Source: Bacteroidales bacterium (GTDB taxonomy: Bacteria > Bacteroidota > Bacteroidia > Bacteroidales > UBA1715). Taken from it: a DNA stretch of 64,000 nt. The position numbers and the translations under genes were made by a program. The notes beneath the pieces are model-generated. The model was not told where the DNA came from, searched no databases, and worked only from the letters and a program-made list of their open reading frames with translations. Below are positions 27,831 to 37,320 of the stretch, one piece after another. Every line of letters starts with the position of its first letter. The first letter of the stretch is position 1. The DNA lies in contig JAKSUA010000008.1 of the NCBI GenBank assembly GCA_024409235.1, positions 1 to 64,000 of the forward strand, written 5' to 3'.

Positions 27831-29288
27831 TTATTTTAAGGGAATGTTTTTTAGTACACATTTTAGAACTTCCCATGTTTTTCCTACCGAATCGATTTCA
27901 ACGACTTCGTTAGGTGAATGCGGGCCTTTTATGTTTGGACCGAATGAAACTGCCTCCATAGTTGGGAATGTGTCGGCAAAGATGCCACATTCAAGACCTG
28001 CGTGAATGACGTTGATATTTGTCTCTGTCTCGAAAATTGTTCCAAATGATTTCTTTACGATTGAAAGCAGTTGAGAATCCCATTGTGGTTGCCATCCAGG
28101 GTAGTTTCCTTCAAATTGTGATTTCGCACCATATAATTCGAAAATTGCCTTTTGTGCATTTGCAACTTCCTGTTTATTCTGCTCATTTGTACTACGAATA
28201 AGGCAACCAATAGTGATTTTATTATCTTTTGTATTTACAAAGGACAGGTTTGTAGAAGTATTTAGAATCTTGCAGTTATGGTTTTCATATTTCACAGGAC
28301 CGTTAGGACAGTTTATAATAGCACGTAGAATTCCTGCTGTTTGTTCTTGTGAAATTGCTTTTGTTTCTGAAATAGTCTCGGCTGTAATACATGAAAGATG
28401 AGGATCACTCTGCATAAATTGCGATTCTTTTTCTGCAACAAACCGTTCAAACATTTTGTGGAAAATATTTTCAAAAGAACGGTTAAATGCAACAACAGCT
28501 GTAGCTTCGCGAGGAATAGCATTACGCATATTTCCACCGTTGAAGGAAATCAGACGTAAATCTGTTTTCTCCATTATTTCATACAAAAATTCGCAAAGAA
28601 CTTTGTTTGCGTTAGCTCTATTTAAAATGATTTCAAATCCGGAATGTCCTCCTGTCAATCCGGTTAACGAAATAGTGTAAACTTTTTCGTGTCCGGTAAG
28701 TTCCGAATATTCAATATCAAAAGTGAAATTTGCATCTAATCCTCCAGCACCTCCAATGGTAATTTCATTTTCGTTTTCGGAATCAAGATTGATGAGATAC
28801 TTAGCAGAAATATCTTTTTCTTTTAGGGCAAAAGCACCAGTCATTCCTGTTTCTTCGTCTATGGTGAAAAGTGCCTGTATTGGTCCGTGAGGGATATCTT
28901 TTGAATCAAGGACAGCCAAAATCATAGATACGCCAATACCGTTGTCTGCACCTAATGTTGTTCCACGTGCACGAACGAAATTCCCGTCTATATATGCTTC
29001 GATAGGATCTGTTAGGAAATTATGGCTGCTGTCGTTTCTTTTCTGTGGAACCATGTCAACATGTGCTTGGAGTACAACTGGTTCCAAGTTCTCGTAGCCA
29101 GCAGTTGCAGGCTTTTCAATGAAAACATTTCCCACAGTATCTTGTTTGTATGCAAGGCTATGTTTTCTTGCAAAGTCAACAAGATATGCAGTTATTTTTT
29201 CTTCGTGTTTAGAAGGACGAGGAATTTGGCAAATTTCATCGAAAAATTTCCAAATGCACGAAGGTTGTAGTGTTGCTATTTCAGACAT
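27831..29288 (-). CDS. pepD: Aminoacyl-histidine dipeptidase (peptidase family M20C)
   Basis: Cytosolic zinc dipeptidase that splits Xaa-His and other dipeptides. 485 aa, the normal length. M20 metal-site motifs are visible: HVDMVP (about 80-85), GADNGIG, DEETGMTGA with the catalytic Glu, and a C-terminal HAGLECG. There is no signal peptide. It starts 4 nt after hisIE, so the two are probably co-transcribed; the link with histidine metabolism is suggestive but not proven. Confidence 0.94.
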   Translation of the reverse strand: MSEIATLQPSCIWKFFDEICQIPRPSKHEEKITAYLVDFARKHSLAYKQDTVGNVFIEKPATAGYENLEPVVLQAHVDMVPQKRNDSSHNFLTDPIEAYIDGNFVRARGTTLGADNGIGVSMILAVLDSKDIPHGPIQALFTIDEETGMTGAFALKEKDISAKYLINLDSENENEITIGGAGGLDANFTFDIEYSELTGHEKVYTISLTGLTGGHSGFEIILNRANANKVLCEFLYEIMEKTDLRLISFNGGNMRNAIPREATAVVAFNRSFENIFHKMFERFVAEKESQFMQSDPHLSCITAETISETKAISQEQTAGILRAIINCPNGPVKYENHNCKILNTSTNLSFVNTKDNKITIGCLIRSTNEQNKQEVANAQKAIFELYGAKSQFEGNYPGWQPQWDSQLLSIVKKSFGTIFETETNINVIHAGLECGIFADTFPTMEAVSFGPNIKGPHSPNEVVEIDSVGKTWEVLKCVLKNIPLK

Positions 29289-29292
29289 GATG

Positions 29293-29898
29293 TTATTTGT
29301 TTAGACGAGTTTCTTTTAGTTTTTCGATTACATCGTCAATTCGTATGTTGTTGGCAGACATAAGTGCCACAAAATGATACAATAGGTCAGCACCTTTTTC
29401 TACAATACCTTCTTTGCTGCCGTTTGTTGATTGAATAACGGTTTTAATGGCATTTTCTCCAACTTCTTGTGCTATCTTGTTTACGCCACCTTTGCGAATT
29501 AATTTAGCTAATTCAGAATCTTCCGGCATGTCCTTCAATTCCGTATCAATGGCACTTTGCAAATTGTGAAGCAATTGTACGTCGCTTTGATTTACTTCTG
29601 CCCAACAAGTGTCTGTTCCTGTGTGGCAAGTAGGGCCGATAGGATGAACTTTTATCAATAGTGTGTCGTTGTCGCAGTCAACTTTTGCGTCAACAAAGTT
29701 GAGGAAGTTTCCTGATGTTTCTCCTTTTGTCCACAATGTTTGTCGTGTACGGCTATAGAATGTGACTTTGCCTGTATTTATAGTTTTATCGAATGCTTCT
29801 TGGTTCATAAATCCAAGCATAAGCACGACGCAAGTGTCGGCATCTTGAATAATTGCCGGGATTAGTCCGTCGGCATATTTAGAAAAGTTTAGTTCCAT
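29293..29898 (-). CDS. hisI: Bifunctional phosphoribosyl-AMP cyclohydrolase / phosphoribosyl-ATP pyrophosphatase
   Basis: Catalyses steps 2 and 3 of histidine biosynthesis. The HisI part (about 1-110) has the zinc/magnesium motifs around DCDND and PTCHTGTDTCW. The HisE part (about 115-200) has the pyrophosphatase helices with EVGENA and the D-LYHF motif. 201 aa, normal for the fusion. In many Bacteroidota it directly follows hisF; here about 2.3 kb containing two opposite-strand genes separates them. An exact -7 box lies just upstream, giving it its own promoter. Confidence 0.95.
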   Translation of the reverse strand: MELNFSKYADGLIPAIIQDADTCVVLMLGFMNQEAFDKTINTGKVTFYSRTRQTLWTKGETSGNFLNFVDAKVDCDNDTLLIKVHPIGPTCHTGTDTCWAEVNQSDVQLLHNLQSAIDTELKDMPEDSELAKLIRKGGVNKIAQEVGENAIKTVIQSTNGSKEGIVEKGADLLYHFVALMSANNIRIDDVIEKLKETRLNK

Positions 29899-29918
29899 TA
29901 CAAATGAATTTCAATGCT

Positions 29919-29926
29919 CAAAATTA
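29919..29926 (-). promoter_or_regulatory. -7 element before hisIE-pepD
   Basis: Minus-strand TAATTTTG, an exact TAnnTTTG, predicting a start about 15 nt before the hisIE start codon. No convincing -33 box at 19-20 nt. Confidence 0.45.
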
Positions 29927-30045
29927 AGGAATTTTATCTGTATGCATCTTCTATAATCATAGAATTTTGTGATTATTAAAATTACACTTGCTCATTTGTA
30001 TCGTGTTTTAATTATTCGTAGCTATGTGTGTAACTAAAAAAATGA

Positions 30046-30053
30046 TATTTTTG
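30046..30053 (+). promoter_or_regulatory. -7 element overlapping the start region of the metalloprotease-like lipoprotein
   Basis: TATTTTTG is an exact -7 box, with TATG (three of four bases of TTTG) 19 nt upstream. Transcription would begin near 30058-30060, at the annotated ATG, favouring either a leaderless message or use of the in-frame ATG at 30070. Confidence 0.45.
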
Positions 30054-30057
30054 CAAT

Positions 30058-31692
30058 ATGAAAAGAGATATGGCATTTTTACGAAAGGGTGTGAAATATT
30101 TCCCTAATAAGAGTTTGATATTGTTTGTACTTATTTTTTGTGCTTCATGTCAAAAAAAAGATGATGTTCAGCGAAAAAAAGATTGTAAGGAATCAGTGGA
30201 AATAAAACTGGGTAAACAAATTAATGACCCATATCGTTTAGAAAATATGCAACAGGCTTATGATAATCTATATGGTGACTTATTGAAGACTCAGTTGCAA
30301 CCAACTCACAAATATGTTCGTTTTTTGCCGAGTAATGAAACAGAATGGGGAATTCTAAAGAGTGACACAACTTTAATTTTATATGATTTCCCATTAGATT
30401 TTGAAGTTATCGAAGGAAGTGGGACTTTCCATGATAAAGAAATTTTAGATTCTTGTATTACTTGGCAATATACAGTTGTTCCTTATGACTATGTATTCCC
30501 AAATGTATATCATGAATTGATGTATGAAGTGTTTATTCCTGAACAAATTGAAGAGGATTTAAAATGTATAGATTTTTCTTCTTACAAAATTGAGGAAGAA
30601 GCATATAGATTAACAGGGAATGCTGAAGAAAATAGCTTGCAATTAAAGTCATCCCGTTGGAATCCATCTGGAAGAATAACAGTTGAAGATAATATAAAAG
30701 GAATAATTGGTGTCCCTGGTGCGTCAGTTCATACACGTTGGTGTACAAATATAAAAACCTGTTTAACTGACGAAAATGGATATTTTAGTCAACCTTATGC
30801 CTTTTTATATTGTGTAAATTATTCTATAAAATGGGAACGTAATGATTTTGATATTAGAAGTGGAGATTATGGGCAAGCGTGGTATAATGGACCTAAAATG
30901 AAGAGTAGCTGGGAATTACATATAAAAAAAGATTGCTTGTCTTGGATGTATGCTCATATACATCGTGCTGCGGTGACATACTATTATAACAATACTCGGT
31001 ATGGCTTGTCTGCACCTCCACGTTGTGGTGGAATTCTTTCTCAGCAGAAACTTCATATTGGTGCAAAATCAAAGATTGGTAGAAGTAAGTATTTAGATTT
31101 CAAAAAAATCATTCAAAGTTCACAAATTGCAATTTATGGTTACAAAAAGAAAAATGCTAAACAGGAATATGAATGGTACGCATCTAATGAAATCTTCTCC
31201 ACAACGATTCATGAATTAGCACATGCGTCTCATTGGTATATGGGATATTCCACATTGCAATATTGTATTGATTATATAACATCTTCATCTTTAATTGCAG
31301 AAAGTTGGGCAAGTTGCGTTGAATGGTATGTGTCAAAAGATGTGTATGGTTACCAGGAAGATATTCGTTTGAATATGCAAAGAGAAAAGGTGGAAGATAT
31401 GTTTGATGGTTATACTTCTCTTTTTATAGATATCATAGATGATTATAATCAAAATGAAAATTTGGGAGAAGGCTATCCTATGGATAGAGTAAAAGATTAT
31501 AGTATGAAGCAAATAGAAACAGCATTAGATAAAACATATTTAGAGCTAAAAGTTAGTTCTGTTAATCCAGAAATCTTGCAAACACCTTATGAAACTTTTG
31601 GATTGAAAATATTTAAAAAGAAGCTAAAGTCATTATATGATAATTCAACAGAGTCATATATAGATGAACTATTTGAAAATTTCCAAAAATGA
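30058..31692 (+). CDS. Lipoprotein with putative zinc metallopeptidase (HExxH) domain
   Basis: 544 aa. Lipobox CASC after a hydrophobic stretch (FVLIFCASC), so probably envelope-anchored. Residues about 215-255 look like a carboxypeptidase-regulatory/CNA-B-like strand segment (GVPGASV...DENGYF). A gluzincin-like site follows: HELAH with His 385, Glu 386, His 389, and a likely third ligand Glu 415 in AESWASC. No named peptidase family is recognised and the substrate is unknown. The first ATG (30058) lies on the predicted transcription start; the ATG at 30070 also gives a good signal peptide. It overlaps the next gene by 4 nt. The pair is inserted between hisF and hisIE on the opposite strand. 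Confidence 0.75.
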   Translation: MKRDMAFLRKGVKYFPNKSLILFVLIFCASCQKKDDVQRKKDCKESVEIKLGKQINDPYRLENMQQAYDNLYGDLLKTQLQPTHKYVRFLPSNETEWGILKSDTTLILYDFPLDFEVIEGSGTFHDKEILDSCITWQYTVVPYDYVFPNVYHELMYEVFIPEQIEEDLKCIDFSSYKIEEEAYRLTGNAEENSLQLKSSRWNPSGRITVEDNIKGIIGVPGASVHTRWCTNIKTCLTDENGYFSQPYAFLYCVNYSIKWERNDFDIRSGDYGQAWYNGPKMKSSWELHIKKDCLSWMYAHIHRAAVTYYYNNTRYGLSAPPRCGGILSQQKLHIGAKSKIGRSKYLDFKKIIQSSQIAIYGYKKKNAKQEYEWYASNEIFSTTIHELAHASHWYMGYSTLQYCIDYITSSSLIAESWASCVEWYVSKDVYGYQEDIRLNMQREKVEDMFDGYTSLFIDIIDDYNQNENLGEGYPMDRVKDYSMKQIETALDKTYLELKVSSVNPEILQTPYETFGLKIFKKKLKSLYDNSTESYIDELFENFQK

Positions 31693-32141
31693 GAATTTAT
31701 TTATCTTTTGTCCTTATAGTATTATTTTCGATTTCATGTAGGGAATCTTGTAGATATAATTTATATGAAATTAAAAATGATTCAAATTATGCAATAACAA
31801 TTGTTAATTATGACTATAATGGTATTAATCCTATTATCGATACTGTAAAAATTGCTCCCAAATCATCATTTTGTTCGGAAGTGTCTCGTAATTGTAAAAC
31901 ACCAAGTGTTGCAACCAATATTTTTTGTAACAATTATGGGGTTTCTGATTCTATAAAAATCTTCTTTGATACATTACGAGTTACAATTTTTTATTCTATA
32001 CCAGAATTTTCAGAACCTCGAAATCGTAATTTATTAGATCCTAGTTCTTGTTTTAGAAAGAATGGTTGTAGAAAAAATAATGGATGTAATTATATTTATG
32101 TAATTACGGATGAAGATTATTTTGTTGCCGAAGATTTATAA
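31689..32141 (+). CDS. Small cysteine-rich hypothetical lipoprotein
   Basis: 150 aa. Signal peptide with lipobox FSISC (Cys 17). The mature part has at least eight further cysteines and no recognised domain; the early strand-like segment (NYAITIVNYDYNG) suggests a small beta fold. ATGA overlap with the upstream metallopeptidase-like gene indicates translational coupling, so it may be its partner, inhibitor or immunity-like protein; that role is speculation. It converges with hisF, 21 nt between stops, with no clear terminator. Confidence 0.7.
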   Translation: MRIYLSFVLIVLFSISCRESCRYNLYEIKNDSNYAITIVNYDYNGINPIIDTVKIAPKSSFCSEVSRNCKTPSVATNIFCNNYGVSDSIKIFFDTLRVTIFYSIPEFSEPRNRNLLDPSSCFRKNGCRKNNGCNYIYVITDEDYFVAEDL

Positions 32142-32162
32142 TTTTATGAATTCTCCCCAAAA

Positions 32163-32915
32163 TTATCTTACCGGAATATTTTGTTCTCGTAAATAATTTT
32201 TCAAATCTGGAATAGCAATTTCTTTGAAGTGGAAAATGCTTGCTGCTAGAGCTGCGTCGGCTTTACCTTCGGTAAAAACGTCCTTGAAGTGTTCCATTGT
32301 TCCCGCACCACCAGAGGCTATAACAGGAATATCTACCATTTCAGACACTTCTCGTGTGATTTCGTTTGCAAATCCTCCTTTTGTACCATCGTGATTCATA
32401 GAAGTAAGAAGAATTTCTCCTTCTCCGCGGTCGTAGATTTCACGAACCCAGTCAAGTGTTTTTATGTCTGTTGCTTGATGGCCACCGTGTGTATAAACCA
32501 TCCAAGTGTCATCGTGCAATTTTGTGTCAATTGCAACTACAATACATTGAGAACCAAATTCTTTCGCTAATTCAGTAATAAGTTCTGGTTTATAAACTGC
32601 TGCAGAATTTATTGAAATCTTGTCTGCTCCTGCTGCTAATAATACTCCTACATCGTGAACGGATTTTATACCTCCGCCAACAGTAAATGGAATATTTAGG
32701 TGTAATGCTATTCTTTTTACTAGTTCAGCAAATGTATCGCGTCCTTCTATAGTTGCTGTTATATCTAAAAAAGTAAGTTCGTCGGCACCTTGTTCTGCAT
32801 ACATTGCGCCAAGTTCAACAGGATCTCCTGCATCTCGTAATCCTAAGAAATTTATACCTTTAACAGTACGACCGTCTTTTATATCAAGACAAGGAATTAT
32901 TCGTTTAGCCAACAT
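32163..32915 (-). CDS. hisF: Imidazole glycerol phosphate synthase, cyclase subunit
   Basis: With HisH forms imidazole glycerol phosphate and AICAR. A 251-aa TIM barrel starting [15 protein letters not shown]; the catalytic aspartates are Asp 11 and Asp 130 (VVAIDTK), and phosphate-binding GGG and ASGGAG motifs are visible. An in-frame ATG 48 nt further upstream is rejected because the family starts at this methionine. The chosen start overlaps the gldG 3' end by 11 nt, so gldF-gldG-hisF are one unit. Confidence 0.95.
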   Translation of the reverse strand: MLAKRIIPCLDIKDGRTVKGINFLGLRDAGDPVELGAMYAEQGADELTFLDITATIEGRDTFAELVKRIALHLNIPFTVGGGIKSVHDVGVLLAAGADKISINSAAVYKPELITELAKEFGSQCIVVAIDTKLHDDTWMVYTHGGHQATDIKTLDWVREIYDRGEGEILLTSMNHDGTKGGFANEITREVSEMVDIPVIASGGAGTMEHFKDVFTEGKADAALAASIFHFKEIAIPDLKNYLREQNIPVR

Positions 32916-34647
32916 ATTTTTTTGAGTATTTATACTTTCTAATAAAGAAAATGATAACGCCAATCAATGAGATAAGTAATATAGGCAAAACAATATTGAA
33001 TAGTTGCCAGTATGTTTTTTCTTCAATGATTCTGTTTTTATTCAAAAGGCGGATAGTTATTTCACGGGAACGGATTGAAAGAAGATCGGAGTCACCGCAA
33101 AGATAACTTACGGCATTCACGAAAAAGTCGAGGTTGCCTGTGTAGGCACGCTTGTCGAATGAGAAATATTTATAGAAATACAGCGGCTTTGGAACAGTGT
33201 CGCCGTTTGTAACATCTATTTCGTTACGTATAATATCGCCGTCGGAAACCACTATGATTCTATTGTTATTAGAAGAATCTTTTCGTTGAAAATTTTCAGG
33301 CATTTTAAATGTACTGTTTTCTAACGGTGATTTTCTAGATTGAAACAATGAGTTGTAGTTTCCTTCAAGCAAAACAGCTGTCGGAACGTAATATTTGTTA
33401 AAGAATTCTTTGTCTGGATTATTTTGTAGAACTTGAAATCCTACAGTATTTGGCGCAGATAAAACTCTTGAATATGCCGAAGATGTTAAAAGAGTTGTTT
33501 TTTTGAAGTTGCCATTACCTTCGAGTGTGTCAATTGTGCTGGCAAATTCTGCTTTAACTACATCAATATTTTTTGTGATATGATTTTCTTTTGTTGGTTT
33601 AAATAATGGGAAATAGTACCAAGGAACAGGTGCAAATCTAGCTTGTTCTCCATAAGCTGCAACATTCATTGGGATTTTTGCACATTGATTGTCAAGTAAT
33701 ATGGAAGCATTGATTCTAACTCCAAGATTAAACAATAAATCGGATATGTTTAGGTCTTTAGGCATTGCAAATGTATAAGGACTCGTTTTTAATGAGTCAA
33801 GACTTACGCTAATGTTATCGGATAAGTACAATACATTTCCGTTCGCCATAATATATTGGTCAATAATAAATTTGTCTTGTTCGCTAAATGCTTTGGTTGG
33901 TTCTGCAATAATCAGAGCGTCATATTTTGTTATAGAATCAAGCAATTGCTGCGATGTAATTCTGTCAACATTGTAAATATCAAGTAAAGAAATTGTTGCA
34001 TTGTATGTGTATAATAGTGGAAATTCGCCATGACCAGTTAAAAACGCAATATTCTTTCTCTTTTCTGCAGTTATTTGTTTTATGGCTTTAACACATTGAT
34101 ATTCGAGATTTTGTAATGCCGCATTTATTTGTTCTTCTGGAGTGTTTCCAAGAGCATTGCTTAGCATGTTTATGGTAACAAATTTTTGCGACGTAGAAAC
34201 TATCATTCCTGGAATTACATATCGTTGAACTACTTTCCCGGACTCGTCTTCTTCCTGAATTGTGTATGGAGCAAGTCCGTAAGAATCTCGTAGGCGTTGC
34301 AGTGTGTGCTTGTAACTCTTTGGATCGCCAATTGTTTGAGGGTCAATGAATTTTATTAAGAATTCTTGTTTCCCTGCAATTTGCTGGAATTCGTTTAAAA
34401 GATCGGAAACTTCTCGTTGCATTTTCACAAACGACATGGGAAGATCACCTGTTAGATATACAGTGACTCTAATTGTGTCCTGTAGATTTTCTAACACATT
34501 TTTTGTTGCATCGGAGAGTGTGTAACGTCCTTCCTCTGTCATGTCGAAACGTGTATATTTCAAACCACTCAACCATAGTGCAAAAACTACGACTGCAATG
34601 GCGATTGCAATGTTTTTTAATGTTTTTGATTGTAATTGAGCAGCCAT
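32905..34647 (-). CDS. gldG: Gliding-motility-associated ABC transporter substrate-binding protein GldG
   Basis: 580 aa. N-terminal membrane helix (about 12-28), a large extracytoplasmic region with the family's [12 protein letters not shown] start and an IFT52/GldG-type domain, and a C-terminal helix (about 550-570). With GldF and an ATPase (GldA, not in this window) it forms an ABC complex implicated in Bacteroidota gliding; in non-gliding Bacteroidales the role is unknown. It is spaced 1 nt from gldF and overlaps hisF. Confidence 0.9.
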   Translation of the reverse strand: MAAQLQSKTLKNIAIAIAVVVFALWLSGLKYTRFDMTEEGRYTLSDATKNVLENLQDTIRVTVYLTGDLPMSFVKMQREVSDLLNEFQQIAGKQEFLIKFIDPQTIGDPKSYKHTLQRLRDSYGLAPYTIQEEDESGKVVQRYVIPGMIVSTSQKFVTINMLSNALGNTPEEQINAALQNLEYQCVKAIKQITAEKRKNIAFLTGHGEFPLLYTYNATISLLDIYNVDRITSQQLLDSITKYDALIIAEPTKAFSEQDKFIIDQYIMANGNVLYLSDNISVSLDSLKTSPYTFAMPKDLNISDLLFNLGVRINASILLDNQCAKIPMNVAAYGEQARFAPVPWYYFPLFKPTKENHITKNIDVVKAEFASTIDTLEGNGNFKKTTLLTSSAYSRVLSAPNTVGFQVLQNNPDKEFFNKYYVPTAVLLEGNYNSLFQSRKSPLENSTFKMPENFQRKDSSNNNRIIVVSDGDIIRNEIDVTNGDTVPKPLYFYKYFSFDKRAYTGNLDFFVNAVSYLCGDSDLLSIRSREITIRLLNKNRIIEEKTYWQLFNIVLPILLISLIGVIIFFIRKYKYSKKYVG

Positions 34648-34648
34648 G

Positions 34649-35371
34649 TTATTTTCTTTTTTTTGCGATAGAAAGTGTTGTGAAATAGATAAATAAGCTT
34701 ATAAGACTTACAAAATAAACAATGTCGCGGCTGTCAATAACTCCGCGGCTGATTGAATTATAATGTTCGTTGATTCCAATTGATGTTAGAAATGAAAAAT
34801 GAGGAATTGTTTCTGCTATAAAATCAAATCCGATGAAAAAGATAAAACAGATAGCTGCAGTTAGTATAAATGCAACAATCTGATTGTCTGTTAACGACGA
34901 AACAAAGGTTCCTATGGATAAATACATTCCACCTAAGAAAAACAACCCGATGTATGCACCGATGGTTGCTGCAGTGTCGATATTTCCAACGGGACTTCCT
35001 AATGAAAATACTGTGATGTAGTAAAGACTTGTAGGTGCGAGAGCAAAAAACAAAAGAACTACACCGGCAAGAAATTTTCCCATAACAATGGAAAAATCAG
35101 AGATTGGCATTGTAAGTAGTAGCTCAATTGTTCCGGATTTTGATTCTTCACAGAAAAAACGCATGGAAATCGCAGGTATTAAGAACAAGAAAATCCATGG
35201 CGCTAAAATGAAAAGACCGTCAATGTTTGCGTATCCGGAATTAATTATGTTGAAATTTCCGTCGAAGGCAAACAAAAATAAACCGGTGGCAATAAGAAAA
35301 ACTATCAGTACCAAGTAACCGATCAAGGAGCTGAAAAAACTTGCTAATTCTTTCCTGAATAATGCGATCAT
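34649..35371 (-). CDS. gldF: Gliding-motility-associated ABC transporter permease GldF
   Basis: 240 aa with six hydrophobic helices, ABC-2 type permease. The N-terminal KELASFFSSLIGYLV and the FCEESKSGTIELLLT motif are characteristic of GldF. It is the first gene of gldF-gldG-hisF. A 239-nt divergent spacer separates it from the amylase gene; no exact -7 box is seen for it. Confidence 0.9.
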   Translation of the reverse strand: MIALFRKELASFFSSLIGYLVLIVFLIATGLFLFAFDGNFNIINSGYANIDGLFILAPWIFLFLIPAISMRFFCEESKSGTIELLLTMPISDFSIVMGKFLAGVVLLFFALAPTSLYYITVFSLGSPVGNIDTAATIGAYIGLFFLGGMYLSIGTFVSSLTDNQIVAFILTAAICFIFFIGFDFIAETIPHFSFLTSIGINEHYNSISRGVIDSRDIVYFVSLISLFIYFTTLSIAKKRK

Positions 35372-35583
35372 AGTTTGAAATTTGACTTTGCGAATATACT
35401 AAATATTCTTGTTGAATTATGTTCATTATTAGCATAATGAGAAGCAATTTTTAGTGCTCTGAAACGGAATGTCGGATATTTTGGTGAAGATGTGGCATCG
35501 GTAGCGTTTTTTGTTCTTTTCTTTTGCTGTGGAAAGAAATGAACATATTTATGAGATAAAACGAGATAGTTCCAATCTTTTTT

Positions 35584-35591
35584 TATCTTTG
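35584..35591 (+). promoter_or_regulatory. -7 element before the GH13 amylase gene
   Basis: TATCTTTG, exact TAnnTTTG, about 20 nt before the ATG. No -33 TTTG at the expected place. Confidence 0.4.
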
Positions 35592-35610
35592 ATGCAAATA
35601 AGTTACTGAA

Positions 35611-37320
35611 ATGCAAACAGCTATAAATATCTATCAGATTTTCACTCGTCTTTTTGCGAATCAAAATGAAACAAACAAGGAATTTGGAACAATTCAGGAA
35701 AATGGATGTTCGAAGTTCAATGATATAACTCCAAAGGCTCTCAAAGAATTGAAAAAAATGGGTGCCACTCATATTTGGTATACGGGCGTGATTCGCCATG
35801 CCTCGTGTTCTAATTATTCAAAATATGGTTTAACAACCGATAACCCTTTTGTTGTGAAAGGTCGCGCGGGTTCTCCTTATGCTATAAAGGATTATTTTGA
35901 TGTTGATCCTGATTTGGCGACAAATGTAAAGACACGAATGAAAGAGTTCGAGGATTTGATAGAGAGAACGCATAAGGCAGACTTGAAATGTATTATGGAT
36001 TTTGTTCCTAATCATGTCTCTCGCGAATATCATTCTGATAATATTCCAGACGGTGGAATTTCTTTGGGAAGCTACGATGATACAAAGAGTGCTTTTTCTC
36101 CGAATAATAATTTCTATTATGTTGTAGATGAGGAACTTCATCTGCCAAATGATATAGATTTTCCTTATGTGGAAGGTGCACCGACTTATTATGAATATCC
36201 GGCAAAAGTTACAGGAAACGATGTGTTTTCTTCTTATCCTTCGCGAAATGATTGGTATGAGACAATAAAATTGAATTACGGAGTTGATTATCAAGATTGT
36301 TGGCGAACTCATTTTGAACAGATTCCTGATACGTGGATTAGAATGTTGGAAATATTGACATTTTGGGCAAAAAAGAATGTTGATGGTTTTCGCTGTGACA
36401 TGGCGGAAATGGTTCCTGTTCAGTTTTGGAGCTGGGTTATTCCTCAAATAAAGAAAATTAATCCGGAAATAATTTTCATTGCAGAAATCTACAATCCCGA
36501 TGCTTACGAAAATTATTTGAATGTTGGTCATTTTGATTATCTCTATGATAAAGTTGGTCTGTACGATACAATGCGCATGATTGTCGAAGGTCGTGGTAAT
36601 GCCAAGTTCATTACAGATTATTGGCGTAGAACAGAACGAGTTCAGGGCAAAATGTTGAGATTTTTAGAAAATCATGATGAACAGCGAATTGCATCTCGTT
36701 TCTTTGCCGACAATGCTAACAAAGGACGTGCGGCAATGATGCTTTTAGCCATGCTTAATCCTGGTCCGCTAATGATATATTTCGGACAGGAAATAGGCGA
36801 AAAAGGTATGGATAAGGAAGGTTTCAGTGGAGTGGATGGAAGAACAACAATCTTTGATTACTGGAGTTTGACAGAATTCAATAAATGGGTGAATGGAGGA
36901 AAATTTGACGGGGCTCTTTTGTCTCCTGAACAAAAAGATTTACGCGAGTATTATTCACAATTGTTGAATTTTAGATTGCAGCATGAAGCAATTCAAAATG
37001 GTTTGTTCTACGATTTGATGTGGAAAAACTGCGATGAAAGAATCGACAGCAAAATATTTGCTTTTCTACGATACACCGAGAATGAAAAATTGTTGTTTGT
37101 GCTGAATTTTGATTTTGAGCAGACAGTCACACTTCGTTTAAGTATTGGCGATCATGCTTTTGAAACAATGAATTGCCCTCTTGAAGGAACTCTGGTTTTA
37201 AAAGAGGTGTTCGATAGTGATTTTGAAGATACATACGAAATGTCCGAAGTTCTCGAAAAAGGTGTCCCTCTTTCGGTTTTACCAAACTCTGCTTTAGTTT
37301 TTAGTTTAGAATGGAAATAA
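35611..37320 (+). CDS. GH13 alpha-amylase family protein (cytoplasmic)
   Basis: 569 aa with no signal peptide. The (beta/alpha)8 catalytic domain shows the four GH13 regions: DFVPNH, GFRCDMAE (nucleophile Asp 263), IFIAEIY (acid/base Glu 292) and ENHDEQRI (Asp 356). A C-terminal beta domain follows (about 470-569). It hydrolyses alpha-glucans, probably intracellular glycogen or imported malto-oligosaccharides; exact specificity cannot be read. Its 3' end overlaps mqnD by 10 nt. Confidence 0.88.
   Translation: MQTAINIYQIFTRLFANQNETNKEFGTIQENGCSKFNDITPKALKELKKMGATHIWYTGVIRHASCSNYSKYGLTTDNPFVVKGRAGSPYAIKDYFDVDPDLATNVKTRMKEFEDLIERTHKADLKCIMDFVPNHVSREYHSDNIPDGGISLGSYDDTKSAFSPNNNFYYVVDEELHLPNDIDFPYVEGAPTYYEYPAKVTGNDVFSSYPSRNDWYETIKLNYGVDYQDCWRTHFEQIPDTWIRMLEILTFWAKKNVDGFRCDMAEMVPVQFWSWVIPQIKKINPEIIFIAEIYNPDAYENYLNVGHFDYLYDKVGLYDTMRMIVEGRGNAKFITDYWRRTERVQGKMLRFLENHDEQRIASRFFADNANKGRAAMMLLAMLNPGPLMIYFGQEIGEKGMDKEGFSGVDGRTTIFDYWSLTEFNKWVNGGKFDGALLSPEQKDLREYYSQLLNFRLQHEAIQNGLFYDLMWKNCDERIDSKIFAFLRYTENEKLLFVLNFDFEQTVTLRLSIGDHAFETMNCPLEGTLVLKEVFDSDFEDTYEMSEVLEKGVPLSVLPNSALVFSLEWK

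Noticed and set aside
32916..32963. 16-codon upstream extension of hisF
   Set aside because: HisF proteins begin at [11 protein letters not shown]; the extension lies within gldG.
35830..36531. 233-codon minus-strand frame inside the amylase gene
   Set aside because: The opposite frame holds all GH13 catalytic motifs; this one is Ile/Arg-rich noise.
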